NCBI RefSeq assembly: GCF_001956855.1
Contig: NZ_MTHD01000005.1
Span: 1 to 64,000 of the forward strand
Direction: 5' to 3'
Origin: Azonexus hydrophilus
GTDB lineage: Bacteria > Pseudomonadota > Gammaproteobacteria > Burkholderiales > Rhodocyclaceae
DNA length: 64,000 bases
The notes under the pieces are model-generated. The model made no database searches. It saw nothing but the letters and a program-made list of their open reading frames with translations, and had not been told where the DNA came from. This document shows positions 53,459 through 63,998 of the stretch, piece after piece. A program made the position numbers and the translations under genes. The first letter of the stretch is position 1; the number at the start of each line of letters is the position of its first letter.

Positions 53459-55434
53459 GCGCTTTCCAGAGGCAAGGTGAAGATGAATATCGTACCGCTT
53501 CCGGTCGGCGAGTCGGGCAGCTTTTCCGCCCACAGCCGGCCGCGGTGGAATTCGATGATCGAACGGCAGATCGACAGGCCGACGCCCATGCCTTCCTGCT
53601 TGGTCGTGAAAAAGGCGGTATACAGCTTGTCTTCGATTTCCGGACTGATGCCGCAGCCGTGGTCGCTGACGCTGACGCGGACCTCCTCGCCGTCAACGAT
53701 GGCTGCCAGTTTGAGCACGCGGTAGGCGGTCGGCGTGTCGCTCATCGCATCCATCGCATTACGCATCAGGTTGAGCAGAACCTGTTCAAGCATCAGGCGG
53801 TCGGCCGGCAGTAACGGCAGCGGCGGAATTTTGGCATCGATCCGGATCTGTCGCTTGCGTGCTTCCGGTTCGGCAAAACCCAGACAGTCGTCGATGACCT
53901 CGCCGAGGGCGCATGGCGCACGCTTGGGCTCGCTTTTGCGCACGAAATCGTGGACCCGGCGAATGATTCGGCCGGCGCGCTGGGCCTGGACGCCGATTTT
54001 CTCCAGTGCCGGTTTCAGCTCTGCGCAAGAGAGGTTGTCGGTGGCCAGCAGATTGAGACAGCCGGTGTTGTAGCTGGCTATTGCGGCCAGTGGCTGGTTC
54101 AGTTCGTGGGCCAGCGTCGAGGCCATCTCGCCGAGGGTCACCAGGCGGGCGGTGAACTGCAGTTGTTCCTGCTGCTGGCGGGCAAGTTCCTCGGCCCGCT
54201 CGCGTTCGGTGATGTCCAGTACCGAAGCCATCCAGCCGGTGTGCTGGCCGTTGCCATCGATCAGCTTGGCTTCATAGACCAGTGCCCGGAAGCGTTCGCC
54301 GTCCTTGCGCATGAAGGTGATTTCGAAACCGTCGCTCGGTGCCTGGCCGGCCATCACGGCCCGGTGCATGGCCTGTGTGTCGTCGAGGTGTTCGGGCGCC
54401 CAGTAAGGCATCGGTGGTTCGTGGTCGACCAGTTCCTCGGCGGCAAAACCGGTCATGCGGCAGAACGCCGGATTGACGTAGATGATGCGTCCGGACAGGT
54501 CGCGCGCGCGCATGCCGACCGTCAGTGAGTCCTCCATTGCGGCGCGGAAGGCGTGTTCGGCACGCAGGGCTTCTTCGGCGCGGGTACTCTTGTGCATCAG
54601 GTCGCGGATCAGCCACAGGCTCCAGAAGACGCCGCCGGCGAGCAGCAGGATGGAAACGGTGAGCAGGCGCTGGAGCATGCCCTGATCGTTGGGGTAATTG
54701 CTGACCTTCAGTCGCAGGCCGTGTCCGGGAGGATCGAAGGGGATCTGGTAGCTATCGGCGTTGAGGCCTTCGATATGGGTTTTGCTGGCATACAGGGTGT
54801 CGCTGTCATCGACGATTTCCACCTTGTATTTTTCCGTAAACCACCAGGGAACCTGATTGGTCAGCAGGTCGTTCAGCGGATAGTTGGCGAGGATCATGCC
54901 GATCAGCCGGGATTCGTCGAATACCGGCACCAGCAGTTCGATGAAGCTGTCTTTTGACTCAGTGAAGAATGGTGCGCTATACGCCGGTTTGCCAAGTTTT
55001 TTGGCGACTTCGAATGCCCTGGCGGTATGTGCGGAGTTTCTGGCTGTTTCTTCCTGCTGGCTATGGCCGGGCAGGGTAACGATGCTCCGGCGATCGGCAT
55101 CGAGCCAGCTGATCTGCGAAATTTCCGGGCTGTTTTTCAGCAGGTGGGCGGAGCGCAGGCGGAATACGCGTTCCCTTTCCTGCGGATCGGCCATGTCGAC
55201 CGCAAGCTGTTGCAGCAGGTCGCGGTTGCCTTCCAGGTGGAAGCGCAGGTTCTGTTCCAGCCAGAGGACGTCCTTGATCAGGATGCTGCGCTGCTCCTCG
55301 CGTTCCGAATGCTGCAGCAGCCAGAGCAAGGTGAGTAGCGCGGCCATCAGCAACACGATGCCGAACTTGGGCAGGGCGAGCAGCCAGGGGAGGTGCTGCT
55401 TGGTCGGGCGACTCTTGAGGGCAGGCGAATTCAT
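53455..55434 (-). CDS. dctS: Membrane PAS histidine kinase DctS
   Basis: A 659-residue sensor kinase. A helix near residues 24-42 and one near 280-300 bracket a periplasmic sensor domain (about 230 residues, Cache-like); a PAS domain (about 310-430), a HisKA motif (LGEMASTLAHELNQPLAAIASYN) and an ATPase domain follow (NLMRNAMDAM, DHGCGI, GMGVGLSI). It probably senses C4-dicarboxylates. The start at 55434 is chosen (MNSPALK); 55512 is an alternative start with no clear ribosome site. Confidence 0.88.
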   Translation of the reverse strand: MNSPALKSRPTKQHLPWLLALPKFGIVLLMAALLTLLWLLQHSEREEQRSILIKDVLWLEQNLRFHLEGNRDLLQQLAVDMADPQERERVFRLRSAHLLKNSPEISQISWLDADRRSIVTLPGHSQQEETARNSAHTARAFEVAKKLGKPAYSAPFFTESKDSFIELLVPVFDESRLIGMILANYPLNDLLTNQVPWWFTEKYKVEIVDDSDTLYASKTHIEGLNADSYQIPFDPPGHGLRLKVSNYPNDQGMLQRLLTVSILLLAGGVFWSLWLIRDLMHKSTRAEEALRAEHAFRAAMEDSLTVGMRARDLSGRIIYVNPAFCRMTGFAAEELVDHEPPMPYWAPEHLDDTQAMHRAVMAGQAPSDGFEITFMRKDGERFRALVYEAKLIDGNGQHTGWMASVLDITERERAEELARQQQEQLQFTARLVTLGEMASTLAHELNQPLAAIASYNTGCLNLLATDNLSCAELKPALEKIGVQAQRAGRIIRRVHDFVRKSEPKRAPCALGEVIDDCLGFAEPEARKRQIRIDAKIPPLPLLPADRLMLEQVLLNLMRNAMDAMSDTPTAYRVLKLAAIVDGEEVRVSVSDHGCGISPEIEDKLYTAFFTTKQEGMGVGLSICRSIIEFHRGRLWAEKLPDSPTGSGTIFIFTLPLESA

Positions 55435-55464
55435 GGTGGCGATGGTAACTCCGACGGGCTGGAT

Positions 55465-55476
55465 GTGGATATCCAC
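55465..55476. promoter_or_regulatory. Palindrome GTGGATATCCAC between dctS and dctP
   Basis: A 12-bp perfect palindrome lies in the divergent dctS-dctP gap. It could be an operator for DctR or a recognition site for another regulator. No other evidence. Confidence 0.35.
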
Positions 55477-55563
55477 AATACGCAGGCGTTGCCTGTTTCG
55501 TAATACTTTCATCCAGTCGCAATTCGTGTTTTCGCGACATTCAAAACTTTGGAGGAGAAATCA

Positions 55564-56568
55564 ATGAAAGTTTCCAAGCTTCTCGTCGGCCTGTTTGCTT
55601 GCGCCGTCTCGCTCGGCGCTTATGCGCAACAGCCGATCGTCATCAAGTTCAGCCACGTCGTTGCCAACGATACGCCCAAGGGCAAGGCTGCCGACTTCTT
55701 CGCCCAGAAGGCCGCCGAGCTGACCAAGGGCAAGGTCAAGGTAGAGGTTTACGCCAACTCGACGCTGTACAAGGACAAGGAAGAAATGGAAGCGCTGCAG
55801 CTGGGTGCGGTCCATATGCTGGCCCCGTCGCTGGCCAAGTTCGGTCCGCTCGGCGTGCGTGATTTCGAAGTCTTCGACCTGCCGTTCATTTTCGGCAGCT
55901 ATGCTGACCTGCACACCGTCACTACCGGTCCGGTCGGCAAGCAGCTGCTGGCCAAGCTCGAGCCCAAGGGCATTAGCGGCCTGGCTTTCTGGGACAACGG
56001 CTTCAAGTCCTTCTCCGCCAATAGCCCGATCAAGACCCCTGATGACCTGAAGGGCAAGAAGCTGCGCATCCAGTCTTCGAAGGTGCTTGAAGAGCAGATT
56101 CGTGCCCTGCGCGCGATGCCGCAAGTCATGGCCTTCTCCGAAGTCTACCAGGCGCTGCAGACCGGTGTGGTCGATGGTACCGAGAACCCGATCTCCAACC
56201 TGTACACGCAGAAGATGCATGAAGTGCAGAAGCATCTGACGCTGACCGAGCATGGCTATCTGGGTTATGCCGTGATCGTCAACAAGAAGTTCTGGGACGG
56301 TCTGCCGGCAGATATCCGCAAGCAGCTTGACGAAGCCATGGTTCAGGCAACCCGTTACGCCAACCAGATCGCCAAGGTGGAAAACGATGCCGCGCTGGAA
56401 AACGTGCGCAAGAGCGGCAAGACCCAGGTCTACACGCCGACTGCTGAAGAGCGCGCGGTCTTCAAGAAGGCCCTGGTGCCGGTGCACAAGAAGATGGAAA
56501 GCCGTATCGGCAAGGAAACCATCGACGCTGTGTACAAGGCGACCGGCTTCAATCCGAACAAGCTTTAA
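55564..56568 (+). CDS. dctP: TRAP transporter substrate-binding protein DctP
   Basis: A 334-residue periplasmic protein: signal peptide to AYAQ (residue 21-22), IVIKFSHVVANDTPKGKAADFFAQ at the start of the mature protein, KKLRIQSSKVLEEQIRALRA and TENPISNLYTQKM further on. It captures C4-dicarboxylates for the DctQM permease. The ATG at 55564 has a strong GGAGGAG site. A terminator-like hairpin separates it from dctQ. Confidence 0.93.
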   Translation: MKVSKLLVGLFACAVSLGAYAQQPIVIKFSHVVANDTPKGKAADFFAQKAAELTKGKVKVEVYANSTLYKDKEEMEALQLGAVHMLAPSLAKFGPLGVRDFEVFDLPFIFGSYADLHTVTTGPVGKQLLAKLEPKGISGLAFWDNGFKSFSANSPIKTPDDLKGKKLRIQSSKVLEEQIRALRAMPQVMAFSEVYQALQTGVVDGTENPISNLYTQKMHEVQKHLTLTEHGYLGYAVIVNKKFWDGLPADIRKQLDEAMVQATRYANQIAKVENDAALENVRKSGKTQVYTPTAEERAVFKKALVPVHKKMESRIGKETIDAVYKATGFNPNKL

Positions 56569-56586
56569 TCGATTCAGTCCTCTGGA

Positions 56587-56622
56587 CGCCCGCTGTTGCG
56601 CTTCGTGGCAGCGGGCGTTTTT
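56587..56622 (+). terminator. Intra-operon terminator/attenuator between dctP and dctQ
   Basis: CGCCCGCTG / CAGCGGGCG with a 13-base loop and TTTTT. Read-through would give less dctQM than dctP mRNA, as is usual when binding protein must outnumber permease. Confidence 0.75.
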
Positions 56623-56637
56623 GCAAGGAGAGGGTAA

Positions 56638-57354
56638 ATGGGAAAAATAATAGACTACCTCGAAGAATTCATCATTGCGTCGCTGATGGCGGTGGCAACG
56701 GTGGTGATCTTCGTTTCCGTGGTACATCGCTACGGCACGGGCTTTGAAATCCCGGTGCTCCAGGACTGGCTGTTGTCCATCGATATGGGCTGGGCGCAGG
56801 AGTTCTGCATCATTCTTTTTGTCTGGATGGCGAAGTTTGGCGCCGCTTACGGCGTGCGCACCGGCATCCATGTCGGCGTCGACCTGCTGATCAACAAGCT
56901 GTCGGAAAAGCCGCGCCGGGCGATGGTCCTGCTGGGTTTGTCCTGCGGCATCCTGTTTACCGGTGTGATCGGCCTTTTCGGTGCCTATTTCGTCTGGGAA
57001 AACGGCATGGCCTACGTCACCCTGAATGCTTTCGGCCTTGAGCTGGGCGAGTTTTTCGAAGGTCCTGTGACGCCTGATCTGGAATGGCCGACCTGGATGG
57101 TGTATTCCGCCATTCCGCTGGGCTCCTTCCTGATGTGTTTCCGTTTCATCCAGGTGATGATCAATTTCTCCCGTACCGGATTGTTGCCGACGCACGACCA
57201 TGGTCACGTCGAAGGGCTGGAAGAAGGCGAAGTGCTGCACCTCGGCGAAGCCATTGCCATTGCCGAGCAGCGCGAGCATGCGCATGCCGGTCTCAGCGAG
57301 CGCGAGTGGGAGAAACAGCATCCTGCGGTCGACGACAAAAAAGAGGGGAAATAA
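56638..57354 (+). CDS. dctQ: TRAP transporter small permease DctQ
   Basis: A 238-residue protein with four helices (EFIIASLMAVATVVIFVSVVHRYG; EFCIILFVWMAKFGAAYGVRTG; RAMVLLGLSCGILFTGVIGLFGAYF; TWMVYSAIPLGSFLMCF). The C-terminal 50 residues are soluble, histidine- and glutamate-rich (HDHGHVEGLEEGE, EHAHAG), longer than the usual DctQ. Three bases separate it from dctM. Confidence 0.93.
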   Translation: MGKIIDYLEEFIIASLMAVATVVIFVSVVHRYGTGFEIPVLQDWLLSIDMGWAQEFCIILFVWMAKFGAAYGVRTGIHVGVDLLINKLSEKPRRAMVLLGLSCGILFTGVIGLFGAYFVWENGMAYVTLNAFGLELGEFFEGPVTPDLEWPTWMVYSAIPLGSFLMCFRFIQVMINFSRTGLLPTHDHGHVEGLEEGEVLHLGEAIAIAEQREHAHAGLSEREWEKQHPAVDDKKEGK

Positions 57355-57357
57355 GCC

Positions 57358-58641
57358 ATGAGCGCTCTCATTATCTTTGGCCTCCTCCTCACGCTGATGG
57401 TGGTTGGCATGCCGATCGGTGTGGCGCTTGGCCTCACCGTGCTCGGCTTCATGTTCGCCTTTACCGAGACGCCGATCGCCTCGGTGGCACTGAAGATGTT
57501 CACCGGTATCGAGAAGTTCGAGATCATGGCGATCCCGTTCTTCATCCTCGCCGGCAACTTCCTGACCCATGGCGGCGTCGCCCGGCGCATGATCAATTTC
57601 GCCACGTCGATGGTCGGTCACCTGACCGGCGGTCTCGGCATGTCGGCGGTGCTGGCCTGTGCCCTGTTCGCAGCGGTTTCCGGTTCGTCGCCGGCCACCG
57701 TGGTGGCTATTGGCTCGATCCTGATTCCGGCCATGCTCAAGCAGGGTTTTCCGATGAGCTTTTCGGCCGGTGTCGTTGCTTCGGCCGGTGGTCTCGGTAT
57801 CCTGATCCCGCCGTCGATCGTCATGGTGATGTACGCCGTGACGACCAACTCGTCGGTCGGTGCCTTGTTCATGGCGGGCGTCATTCCTGGTTTGCTGCTG
57901 GCGCTGGTGCTCGGTGCAACGACCTGGTGGCAGGCGCGCAAGGGCGGTTACCCGCGTTTGCCGAAGGCGTCCTGGGGTGAGCGTTTCCGTACCTTCCGCG
58001 AAGCTTTCTGGGGGTTGATGCTGATCGTCGTGGTCATGGGCGGGATCTATTCCGGCATGTTCACGCCGACCGAAGCGGCAGCGATGTCTGCGGTCTACGC
58101 CTTCTTCATCGCGGTTTTCGTGTACAAGGATCTGACCTTCAAGCAGATTCCGAAGGTCTTGCTCGATTCGGCCAACATGAGCTCGATGCTGCTGTTCATC
58201 ATCGCCAGCGCCATCCTGTTCTCGTTCATCCTGACTTCCGAGCAGATTCCGCAAGGGATTGCCGACTGGATCGTCCATCTGGGTCTTGGCCCGGTCGGCT
58301 TCCTGATCATCGTCAATATCCTGCTGCTGATTGCCGGCAATTTCATGGAACCGTCGTCGATCATCCTGATCCTCGCGCCGATCCTGTTCCCGGTTGCCGT
58401 TGCCCTGGGGATCGACCCGGTGCACTTCGGCATCATCATCACGGTGAATATGGAAATCGGCATGATCACGCCGCCGGTCGGTCTCAACCTCTTCGTCGCC
58501 AGCGGCATCACCCGCACCGGCCTGACCGAGATGTCGACTGCCGTGCTGCCTTGGTTGTATGCGATGCTTGGGTTCCTGATCCTGATTACCTATGTTCCGG
58601 AAATCTCGCTCTGGTTGCCGAGAACGCTAGGTATGCTGTAA
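57358..58641 (+). CDS. dctM: TRAP transporter large permease DctM
   Basis: A 427-residue membrane protein of the DctM family with about 12 helices: ALIIFGLLLTLMVVGMPIGVALG start, ASAGGLGILIPPSIVMVMYAV and IITVNMEIGMITPPVGLNLFVA near the end, the family's signatures. It forms the Na+-driven channel. Ends the dctPQM operon with a strong terminator. Confidence 0.95.
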   Translation: MSALIIFGLLLTLMVVGMPIGVALGLTVLGFMFAFTETPIASVALKMFTGIEKFEIMAIPFFILAGNFLTHGGVARRMINFATSMVGHLTGGLGMSAVLACALFAAVSGSSPATVVAIGSILIPAMLKQGFPMSFSAGVVASAGGLGILIPPSIVMVMYAVTTNSSVGALFMAGVIPGLLLALVLGATTWWQARKGGYPRLPKASWGERFRTFREAFWGLMLIVVVMGGIYSGMFTPTEAAAMSAVYAFFIAVFVYKDLTFKQIPKVLLDSANMSSMLLFIIASAILFSFILTSEQIPQGIADWIVHLGLGPVGFLIIVNILLLIAGNFMEPSSIILILAPILFPVAVALGIDPVHFGIIITVNMEIGMITPPVGLNLFVASGITRTGLTEMSTAVLPWLYAMLGFLILITYVPEISLWLPRTLGML

Positions 58642-58661
58642 GCGCGGGAAACCGCTGCAAG

Positions 58662-58695
58662 CAGGCCGCGCTTCCGTTCCGGGCGCGGCCTTTTT
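58662..58695 (+). terminator. Terminator after dctM
   Basis: AGGCCGCGC / GCGCGGCC stem with an 11-base loop and a TTTTTCCTTT tail. Confidence 0.85.
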
Positions 58696-58753
58696 CCTTT
58701 GGGCAGGGAGTGTCTGTGGCACAATCGTCGTCCCGAATCATTGTTGCCGATCC

Positions 58754-59428
58754 ATGAAATTTGCCCTTTCCCTCATTGCGCTGATCGTTGCCGCGCTGGT
58801 CATTCCTTTCTTCATTCCCGGCACAGGCAAGCAGGAAGGGGTTGATCCGAACGCCAATCTGCCGTGGCAGATCGAAGTCGACGGGCAGGGAGGGAGCCAG
58901 GTATTCGGCATCAAACCCGGATTCCAGACGCTGGGGCAGATGCGCTCAATTCTCGGCGGCGAACCCGAGGTGGCGATCATTGCCGCGCCGGATGAAGTCG
59001 GCTCGCTGGAGGCTTATTACGCACAATTGCCGCTGGGTTTCGTGCTGGCCAAGGTCATTCTTACGGTCGACCTGGCGCCGGAGGCAATAATCGCCATGCG
59101 CGAACGGGCGCTGAAGGCCGAGCACATGGAAAGCACGACACGCAAGATCCGGCTGCATCCCGACGATCTGGCTGCTGCCGATGCCTTGCCGGTCAAGGCA
59201 GTCAGCGTCATTCCCACGGTCAATCTCGACGAAGAAACGGTAGTCAAGCGTTTTGGCGCGCCCAGCGAACGTCTGCCGCTTTCCGACAAGCGCGTGCACC
59301 TGCTTTATCCCGAGCGGGGGCTGGATGTCGTGATTGACGGTGATGGCAAGGAATTGCTGCAATACGTCGCGCCGCGTGATTTCGCCGTGCTGCGGGAGCC
59401 CTTGCTGAAGGCAACGGCCGGGCAGTGA
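58754..59428 (+). CDS. Hypothetical membrane-anchored protein
   Basis: A 224-residue protein with one N-terminal helix (KFALSLIALIVAALVIPFF) then a soluble, likely periplasmic domain (WQIEVDGQGGSQVFGI, RSILGGEPEVAIIAAPDEVG, FGAPSERL). No family recognised. Reads as a well-formed gene. It sits alone between dctM and ndk. Confidence 0.75.
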   Translation: MKFALSLIALIVAALVIPFFIPGTGKQEGVDPNANLPWQIEVDGQGGSQVFGIKPGFQTLGQMRSILGGEPEVAIIAAPDEVGSLEAYYAQLPLGFVLAKVILTVDLAPEAIIAMRERALKAEHMESTTRKIRLHPDDLAAADALPVKAVSVIPTVNLDEETVVKRFGAPSERLPLSDKRVHLLYPERGLDVVIDGDGKELLQYVAPRDFAVLREPLLKATAGQ

Positions 59429-59500
59429 GGCGGGTAAGTGACGCGCTTATCTGCTAAAATTCCCCGTTTTTCAACCGACTAGCTTTTTCGGAGCAATCAC

Positions 59501-59929
59501 ATGGCTATCGAACGTACCCTTTCCATCATCAAACCCGACGCCGTCGCCAAGAACGTCATCGGCCAGATCTACTCCCGTTTCGAAGGCGCCGGCCTGAAGG
59601 TCATCGCTGCCCGCATGACCTGGCTGTCCGAGCAGGAAGCTGGCCAGTTCTACGCTGTGCACAAGGAACGCCCCTTCTTCAAGGATCTGGTCTCGTTCAT
59701 GACCTCCGGCCCGGTGATGATCCAGGCACTGGAAGGCGAGAACGCCATCGCCAAGAACCGTGAGCTGATGGGCGCCACCGATCCGAAGAAGGCCGACAAG
59801 GGCACCATTCGCGCCGATTTCGCCGAATCCATCGATGCCAACGCTGTTCACGGTTCCGATGCACCGGAAACCGCTGCCGTGGAAGTGGCTTTCTTCTTCC
59901 CGGGCATGAACACCTACGCCGGTCGTTAA
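59501..59929 (+). CDS. ndk: Nucleoside diphosphate kinase
   Basis: A 142-residue enzyme with the phosphohistidine in NAVHGSDA (about residue 117) and [15 protein letters not shown] at the start. It balances NTP pools. Followed by rlmN at about 50 bases, as is usual in betaproteobacteria. Confidence 0.97.
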   Translation: MAIERTLSIIKPDAVAKNVIGQIYSRFEGAGLKVIAARMTWLSEQEAGQFYAVHKERPFFKDLVSFMTSGPVMIQALEGENAIAKNRELMGATDPKKADKGTIRADFAESIDANAVHGSDAPETAAVEVAFFFPGMNTYAGR

Positions 59930-59977
59930 TTTTGCCTGTCGTCGGGTCAGCCGTTGTGGCGGGCCCGACGCCTCGGG

Positions 59978-61075
59978 ATGCTGATGCAGAATCTACTTGA
60001 TTTCGATGCCGATGGACTGACCGCCTGGTTTGCCGAGCAGGGCGAAAAGCCCTTCCGGGCCAGGCAGGTGCTGCGCTGGATGCATCGTTCCGGGGTTGCG
60101 GATTTCGATGCCATGACCGATATCGCCAAGAGTCTTCGCGAGAAGCTCAAGGCGAGGGCGGTCGTGGCGCCGCCGACAGTGGTTTCCGACAAACTGTCGG
60201 ACGACGGGGCGCGCAAGTTCCTGATTGGCGTTGGTAGTGGCAATGCCGTCGAAACGGTGTTCATCCCCGAGGATGACCGCGGTACGCTGTGCATTTCCAC
60301 GCAGGCCGGTTGCGCGCTCGATTGTGCCTTCTGTTCGACCGGCAAGCAGGGTTTCAACCGCAACCTGACGGTGGCGGAAATCATCGGCCAGCTGTGGCAG
60401 GCCAATAATGCGCTAGGCGCGGTCCACGGCGACGAGCGGGTCATTTCCAACGTCGTCATGATGGGCATGGGCGAACCGCTGGCCAATTACGACAACACCA
60501 TCGCCGCCTTGCGCCTGATGCTCGACGACCATGCCTACGGGCTGTCGCGGCGCCGGGTCACGGTATCGACTTCCGGCATCGTCCCGGCGATCGACAGGTT
60601 GCGCGAGGATTGTCCGGTCGCCCTGGCGGTATCGCTGCACGCGCCGAACGATGCGCTGCGCGATGAACTGGTGCCGATCAACCAGAAATACCCCCTGAAG
60701 TCGCTGATGGCTGCCTGTCTGCGTTATCTGGAAAAGGCGCCGCGCGATTTCATTACCTTCGAATACACGATGATGGCCGGCATCAACGACAGCGATGCCC
60801 ATGCCCGCGAACTGCTGGCGCTGGTTCGCCACGTCCCGTGCAAGTTCAACCTGATTCCTTTCAATCCCTTCCCGGGCTCGCCGTTCCGCCGCTCGCCGGC
60901 GGATCGCGTCCGCCGTTTCGGCGAAATCCTGATCCAGGCCGGTATCGTCACGACGACGCGCAAGACGCGCGGGGACGATATCGACGCGGCCTGCGGTCAA
61001 CTGGCCGGTCAGGTCAGGGACAAGACCCGGCGCACTGCCGGTGGCGTCATTCCCATACAGGAGTTGAGATCATGA
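59978..61075 (+). CDS. rlmN: 23S rRNA (A2503-C2)/tRNA methyltransferase RlmN
   Basis: A radical SAM methyltransferase of 365 residues. The cluster motif is [15 protein letters not shown] and a second essential cysteine is in DIDAACGQL near the end. The start at 59978 is preferred; 59984 is also possible. The stop overlaps the ATG of pilW. Confidence 0.95.
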   Translation: MLMQNLLDFDADGLTAWFAEQGEKPFRARQVLRWMHRSGVADFDAMTDIAKSLREKLKARAVVAPPTVVSDKLSDDGARKFLIGVGSGNAVETVFIPEDDRGTLCISTQAGCALDCAFCSTGKQGFNRNLTVAEIIGQLWQANNALGAVHGDERVISNVVMMGMGEPLANYDNTIAALRLMLDDHAYGLSRRRVTVSTSGIVPAIDRLREDCPVALAVSLHAPNDALRDELVPINQKYPLKSLMAACLRYLEKAPRDFITFEYTMMAGINDSDAHARELLALVRHVPCKFNLIPFNPFPGSPFRRSPADRVRRFGEILIQAGIVTTTRKTRGDDIDAACGQLAGQVRDKTRRTAGGVIPIQELRS

Positions 61076-61887
61076 AGCGGTATTTCCGGATGATTCGCTA
61101 CGTGTTTCTGTTTGGTGCGGCATGCGTGGCTGTTCCGGTAGCGGCCCAGTACGACTTTGCTGCTCCGAAGCCGGTTGTGCCGGCGGATAGTGGAACTGTG
61201 TCAGTCTCCGACCCGCGTAGCCGGGCAAAAATTCATACCGAGCTGGGGGCTCTCTACTTCCAGGCGGGAAATCCGGCGGCAGCACTCGATCACCTGGCAA
61301 CTGCGCTGGAAATCGATTCCGGATTCCATCAGGCCAACAGCGTGCGTGGGCTGGTCTATGCTTCATTGCGTGAGCACGCCAAGGCGGAAGCGGATTTTGC
61401 CCGCGCGCTTTCCCGTGCGCCTAACGATCCTGAAGTGAACAACAACTATGGTTGGTTCCTTTGCGAAACCGGCAAGGAACGCCAGTCGATCGCGTATTTC
61501 GACCGGGCACTGCGCGATCCGCTTTACGAAACGCCGGATCGTGCCTATACCAACGCTGGAGCATGTCTGTTGCGGATCGGTGATCTCGATCAGGCGCAGA
61601 CCTACCTGCTGCAGGCCGTCCGTATCTCGCGCAATGGCGCGGTCCAGGCACGGATAGGACTGGCGCAGGTTTTTTACCTGCGCGGCAATCTGGACGAGTC
61701 GCGCCATTACTTGAGCGACGCCCTGCGCATGATGGAGCCACCCACCGCAGAAGCCCTCTGGCTGGCTGTGCGCGTTGAGCGCAAGCTCGGCAACAAGGCA
61801 GCTGAAGGCGGTTTCGCATCGCAACTGCGTAGCCGCTATCCGACATCCAACGAATATCAGGAATTCCTCAAAGGCAATTTTGAATGA
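61072..61887 (+). CDS. pilW: Type IV pilus biogenesis TPR protein PilW (PilF)
   Basis: A 271-residue protein with a signal peptide (AAQ at about residue 26) and at least five tetratricopeptide repeats ([74 protein letters not shown] and others). In the family it is the outer-membrane pilotin for the PilQ secretin. The signal sequence has a GAAC rather than a classic lipobox. ATGA overlaps with rlmN and with rodZ. Confidence 0.88.
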   Translation: MKRYFRMIRYVFLFGAACVAVPVAAQYDFAAPKPVVPADSGTVSVSDPRSRAKIHTELGALYFQAGNPAAALDHLATALEIDSGFHQANSVRGLVYASLREHAKAEADFARALSRAPNDPEVNNNYGWFLCETGKERQSIAYFDRALRDPLYETPDRAYTNAGACLLRIGDLDQAQTYLLQAVRISRNGAVQARIGLAQVFYLRGNLDESRHYLSDALRMMEPPTAEALWLAVRVERKLGNKAAEGGFASQLRSRYPTSNEYQEFLKGNFE

Positions 61888-62765
61888 GTGAGCAGATCGA
61901 TAACGAACTGCCTGCCGAGGTGCAGGATGTAGTGCCCGAGGTCTTGCCAACAGTCGGCGAACTGCTGCGTGAGGCGCGGGAGGGGCGGGGGCTGCAGGTG
62001 GCTGACATCGCCCAGGCGCTGAAGCTTGGGCAGCGTCAGGTTGAGGCGCTGGAACGCGATGACTGGTCCGGTTTGCCGGGTACGACGTTCATTCGTGGAT
62101 TTGTCCGCAATTACGCCCGGCTGGTTGGCGTTGATGCCGTGCCGTTGATGTCTCGTCTCGAATCACTGCTCGAGAAGCCGGTCGATACGCTGGCTGTTCC
62201 CGATACCGTTCCGGCCCGCATCAGTAATTCGTCAAAGTCCCGGGATGGTCTGGTTGTCGGTATTGGCGCCGTGCTTTTGCTGCTTGCTGCGTTGGCCTAT
62301 TTTTTGTTGCCGAGCGATCTCAATGCCTGGCGGGCGAGTGTTCAGGCGCTGATTGATGGCGATGAGAAGCCGGTTGAAGTGGCTGCACAGCCTGCGCCGG
62401 CCCAGGAAGCCTTGTTTCCGCCGAATGTTTCTGCCCAGCAACTGATTGCGCCGCAGGTGGCCCCTGTCGCCACAGTTGGTGAACCGTCGACTGAGCCGGT
62501 TGCAGCAACGCCGGCGGAACCGGCGGTAAAGCCGCAGTTGCGTTTTGTCGTGGCCAAGGAATCCTGGCTGGAAGTTCGTGACCGCGATGACACGGTTGTC
62601 TTCTCGCAGCGTTTGCCTGGCGGCACCGAACAGCTCGTCGGCGGCAAAGGGCCGCTGTCGGTGACCATCGGTTATGCCCCGGGGGTCAGCCTGTTCCTGC
62701 GTGATCAGGTGGTCAATCTTGTACCGCACACCAAGGGCGATGTCGCCCGTCTGGTTCTGGAGTAA
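61884..62765 (+). CDS. rodZ: Cell-shape protein RodZ
   Basis: A 293-residue protein: N-terminal Cro/CI-type helix-turn-helix (TVGELLREAREGRGLQVADIAQALKL), a transmembrane helix at about 114-138 and a C-terminal beta domain (DUF4115; KESWLEVRDRDDTVVFSQRL). It links MreB to the envelope. The start overlaps the pilW stop. Confidence 0.92.
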   Translation: MSEQIDNELPAEVQDVVPEVLPTVGELLREAREGRGLQVADIAQALKLGQRQVEALERDDWSGLPGTTFIRGFVRNYARLVGVDAVPLMSRLESLLEKPVDTLAVPDTVPARISNSSKSRDGLVVGIGAVLLLLAALAYFLLPSDLNAWRASVQALIDGDEKPVEVAAQPAPAQEALFPPNVSAQQLIAPQVAPVATVGEPSTEPVAATPAEPAVKPQLRFVVAKESWLEVRDRDDTVVFSQRLPGGTEQLVGGKGPLSVTIGYAPGVSLFLRDQVVNLVPHTKGDVARLVLE

Positions 62766-62768
62766 GTC

Positions 62769-63998
62769 TTGAGTGCAGTAAACAAGCGCCTGACGCGCGC
62801 CACAGCGATTGCCCATGTCCGTATCGGTGGTGATGCACCGGTTGTCGTGCAGTCGATGACCAACACCGATACCGCAGATTACCTGGCCACCGCCATCCAG
62901 TGTGCCGAACTGGCACGTGCCGGTTCAGAACTGGTACGGATCACCGTCAACTCGCCGGAAGCGGCAGCGGCCGTGCCGCTGATTCGCGATCATCTCGACA
63001 AGATGAACTGCAACGTGCCGCTGATCGGTGATTTTCACTACAACGGCCATCGTCTGCTGACCGACCATCCGGCCTGTGCCGAAGCGCTGGCCAAGTACCG
63101 GATCAACCCGGGCAACGTCGGTTTCGGCAAAAAGAAGGACGAGCAGTTCGCGCAGATGGTCGAACTTGCCTGCCGCTACGACAAACCGGTACGCATCGGC
63201 GTCAACTGGGGCAGTCTCGACCAGGAATTGCTGGCGCGGATCATGGACGAGAACTCGAAACGACCACAGCCGCTCGACGCCAACGAAATGATGCGCCACG
63301 CGATGGTCACGTCGGCCCTCGAATCGGCAGCAAAAGCCGAGGAAGTCGGGCTGGCTGGCGAGAAGATCATCCTGTCGTGCAAGGTCTCCAGTGTTCAGGA
63401 TCTGATCGCCATTTATCGTGAATTGGCGCAGCGCGCCGACTATGCTTTGCATCTCGGCCTGACCGAAGCCGGCATGGGATCCAAGGGAATTGTCGCGTCG
63501 ACCGCAGCATTGTCGGTGCTGCTGCAGGAAGGCATTGGCGACACCATCCGCGTGTCGCTGACGCCGGAGCCGGGCGGTTCGCGTAGCCAGGAAGTCATCG
63601 TCGCCCAGGAAATCCTGCAGACCATGGGGCTGCGTGCGTTCACGCCGATGGTCGCGGCCTGCCCCGGTTGCGGCCGGACGACCTCGACCTTTTTCCAGGA
63701 ACTGGCGGGCGAAGTGCAGGATTTCGTCCGGGCCAAAATGCCGGAGTGGAAGCTGCAGTATGACGGCGCCGAGAACATGACGCTGGCGGTCATGGGCTGC
63801 ATCGTCAATGGCCCGGGCGAGTCGAAACACGCCAACATCGGCATCTCGCTACCCGGTACCGGTGAGGCGCCGTCGGCGCCGGTGTACGAGGACGGGCAGA
63901 AGACCGTGACGCTGAAGGGCGACAACATCGCCAGCGAATTCAAGGACATCATCGAGCGCTACGTCCAGCGCACCTACAAGAAGAAACTGCAAGCATGA
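62769..63998 (+). CDS. ispG: 4-hydroxy-3-methylbut-2-enyl-diphosphate synthase IspG
   Basis: A 409-residue iron-sulfur enzyme of the MEP isoprenoid pathway. TIM-barrel half with [11 protein letters not shown] at the start; cluster ligands CPGCGRT and GCIVNGPGE near the end. The start is TTG at 62769, 3 bases after the rodZ stop, with no ATG in the right place. The stop overlaps an ATG that probably begins the next gene. Confidence 0.96.
   Translation: MSAVNKRLTRATAIAHVRIGGDAPVVVQSMTNTDTADYLATAIQCAELARAGSELVRITVNSPEAAAAVPLIRDHLDKMNCNVPLIGDFHYNGHRLLTDHPACAEALAKYRINPGNVGFGKKKDEQFAQMVELACRYDKPVRIGVNWGSLDQELLARIMDENSKRPQPLDANEMMRHAMVTSALESAAKAEEVGLAGEKIILSCKVSSVQDLIAIYRELAQRADYALHLGLTEAGMGSKGIVASTAALSVLLQEGIGDTIRVSLTPEPGGSRSQEVIVAQEILQTMGLRAFTPMVAACPGCGRTTSTFFQELAGEVQDFVRAKMPEWKLQYDGAENMTLAVMGCIVNGPGESKHANIGISLPGTGEAPSAPVYEDGQKTVTLKGDNIASEFKDIIERYVQRTYKKKLQA

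Noticed and set aside
55561..58425. Minus-strand frame of 954 residues opposite dctPQM
   Set aside because: Very rich in His, Arg, Asp and Gln, without a domain, and covers three well-known TRAP genes.
61072..61887. Lipoprotein signal in PilW
   Set aside because: The cysteine follows GAA, not a normal lipobox; a standard signal peptide is at least as likely, so no lipid anchor is claimed.
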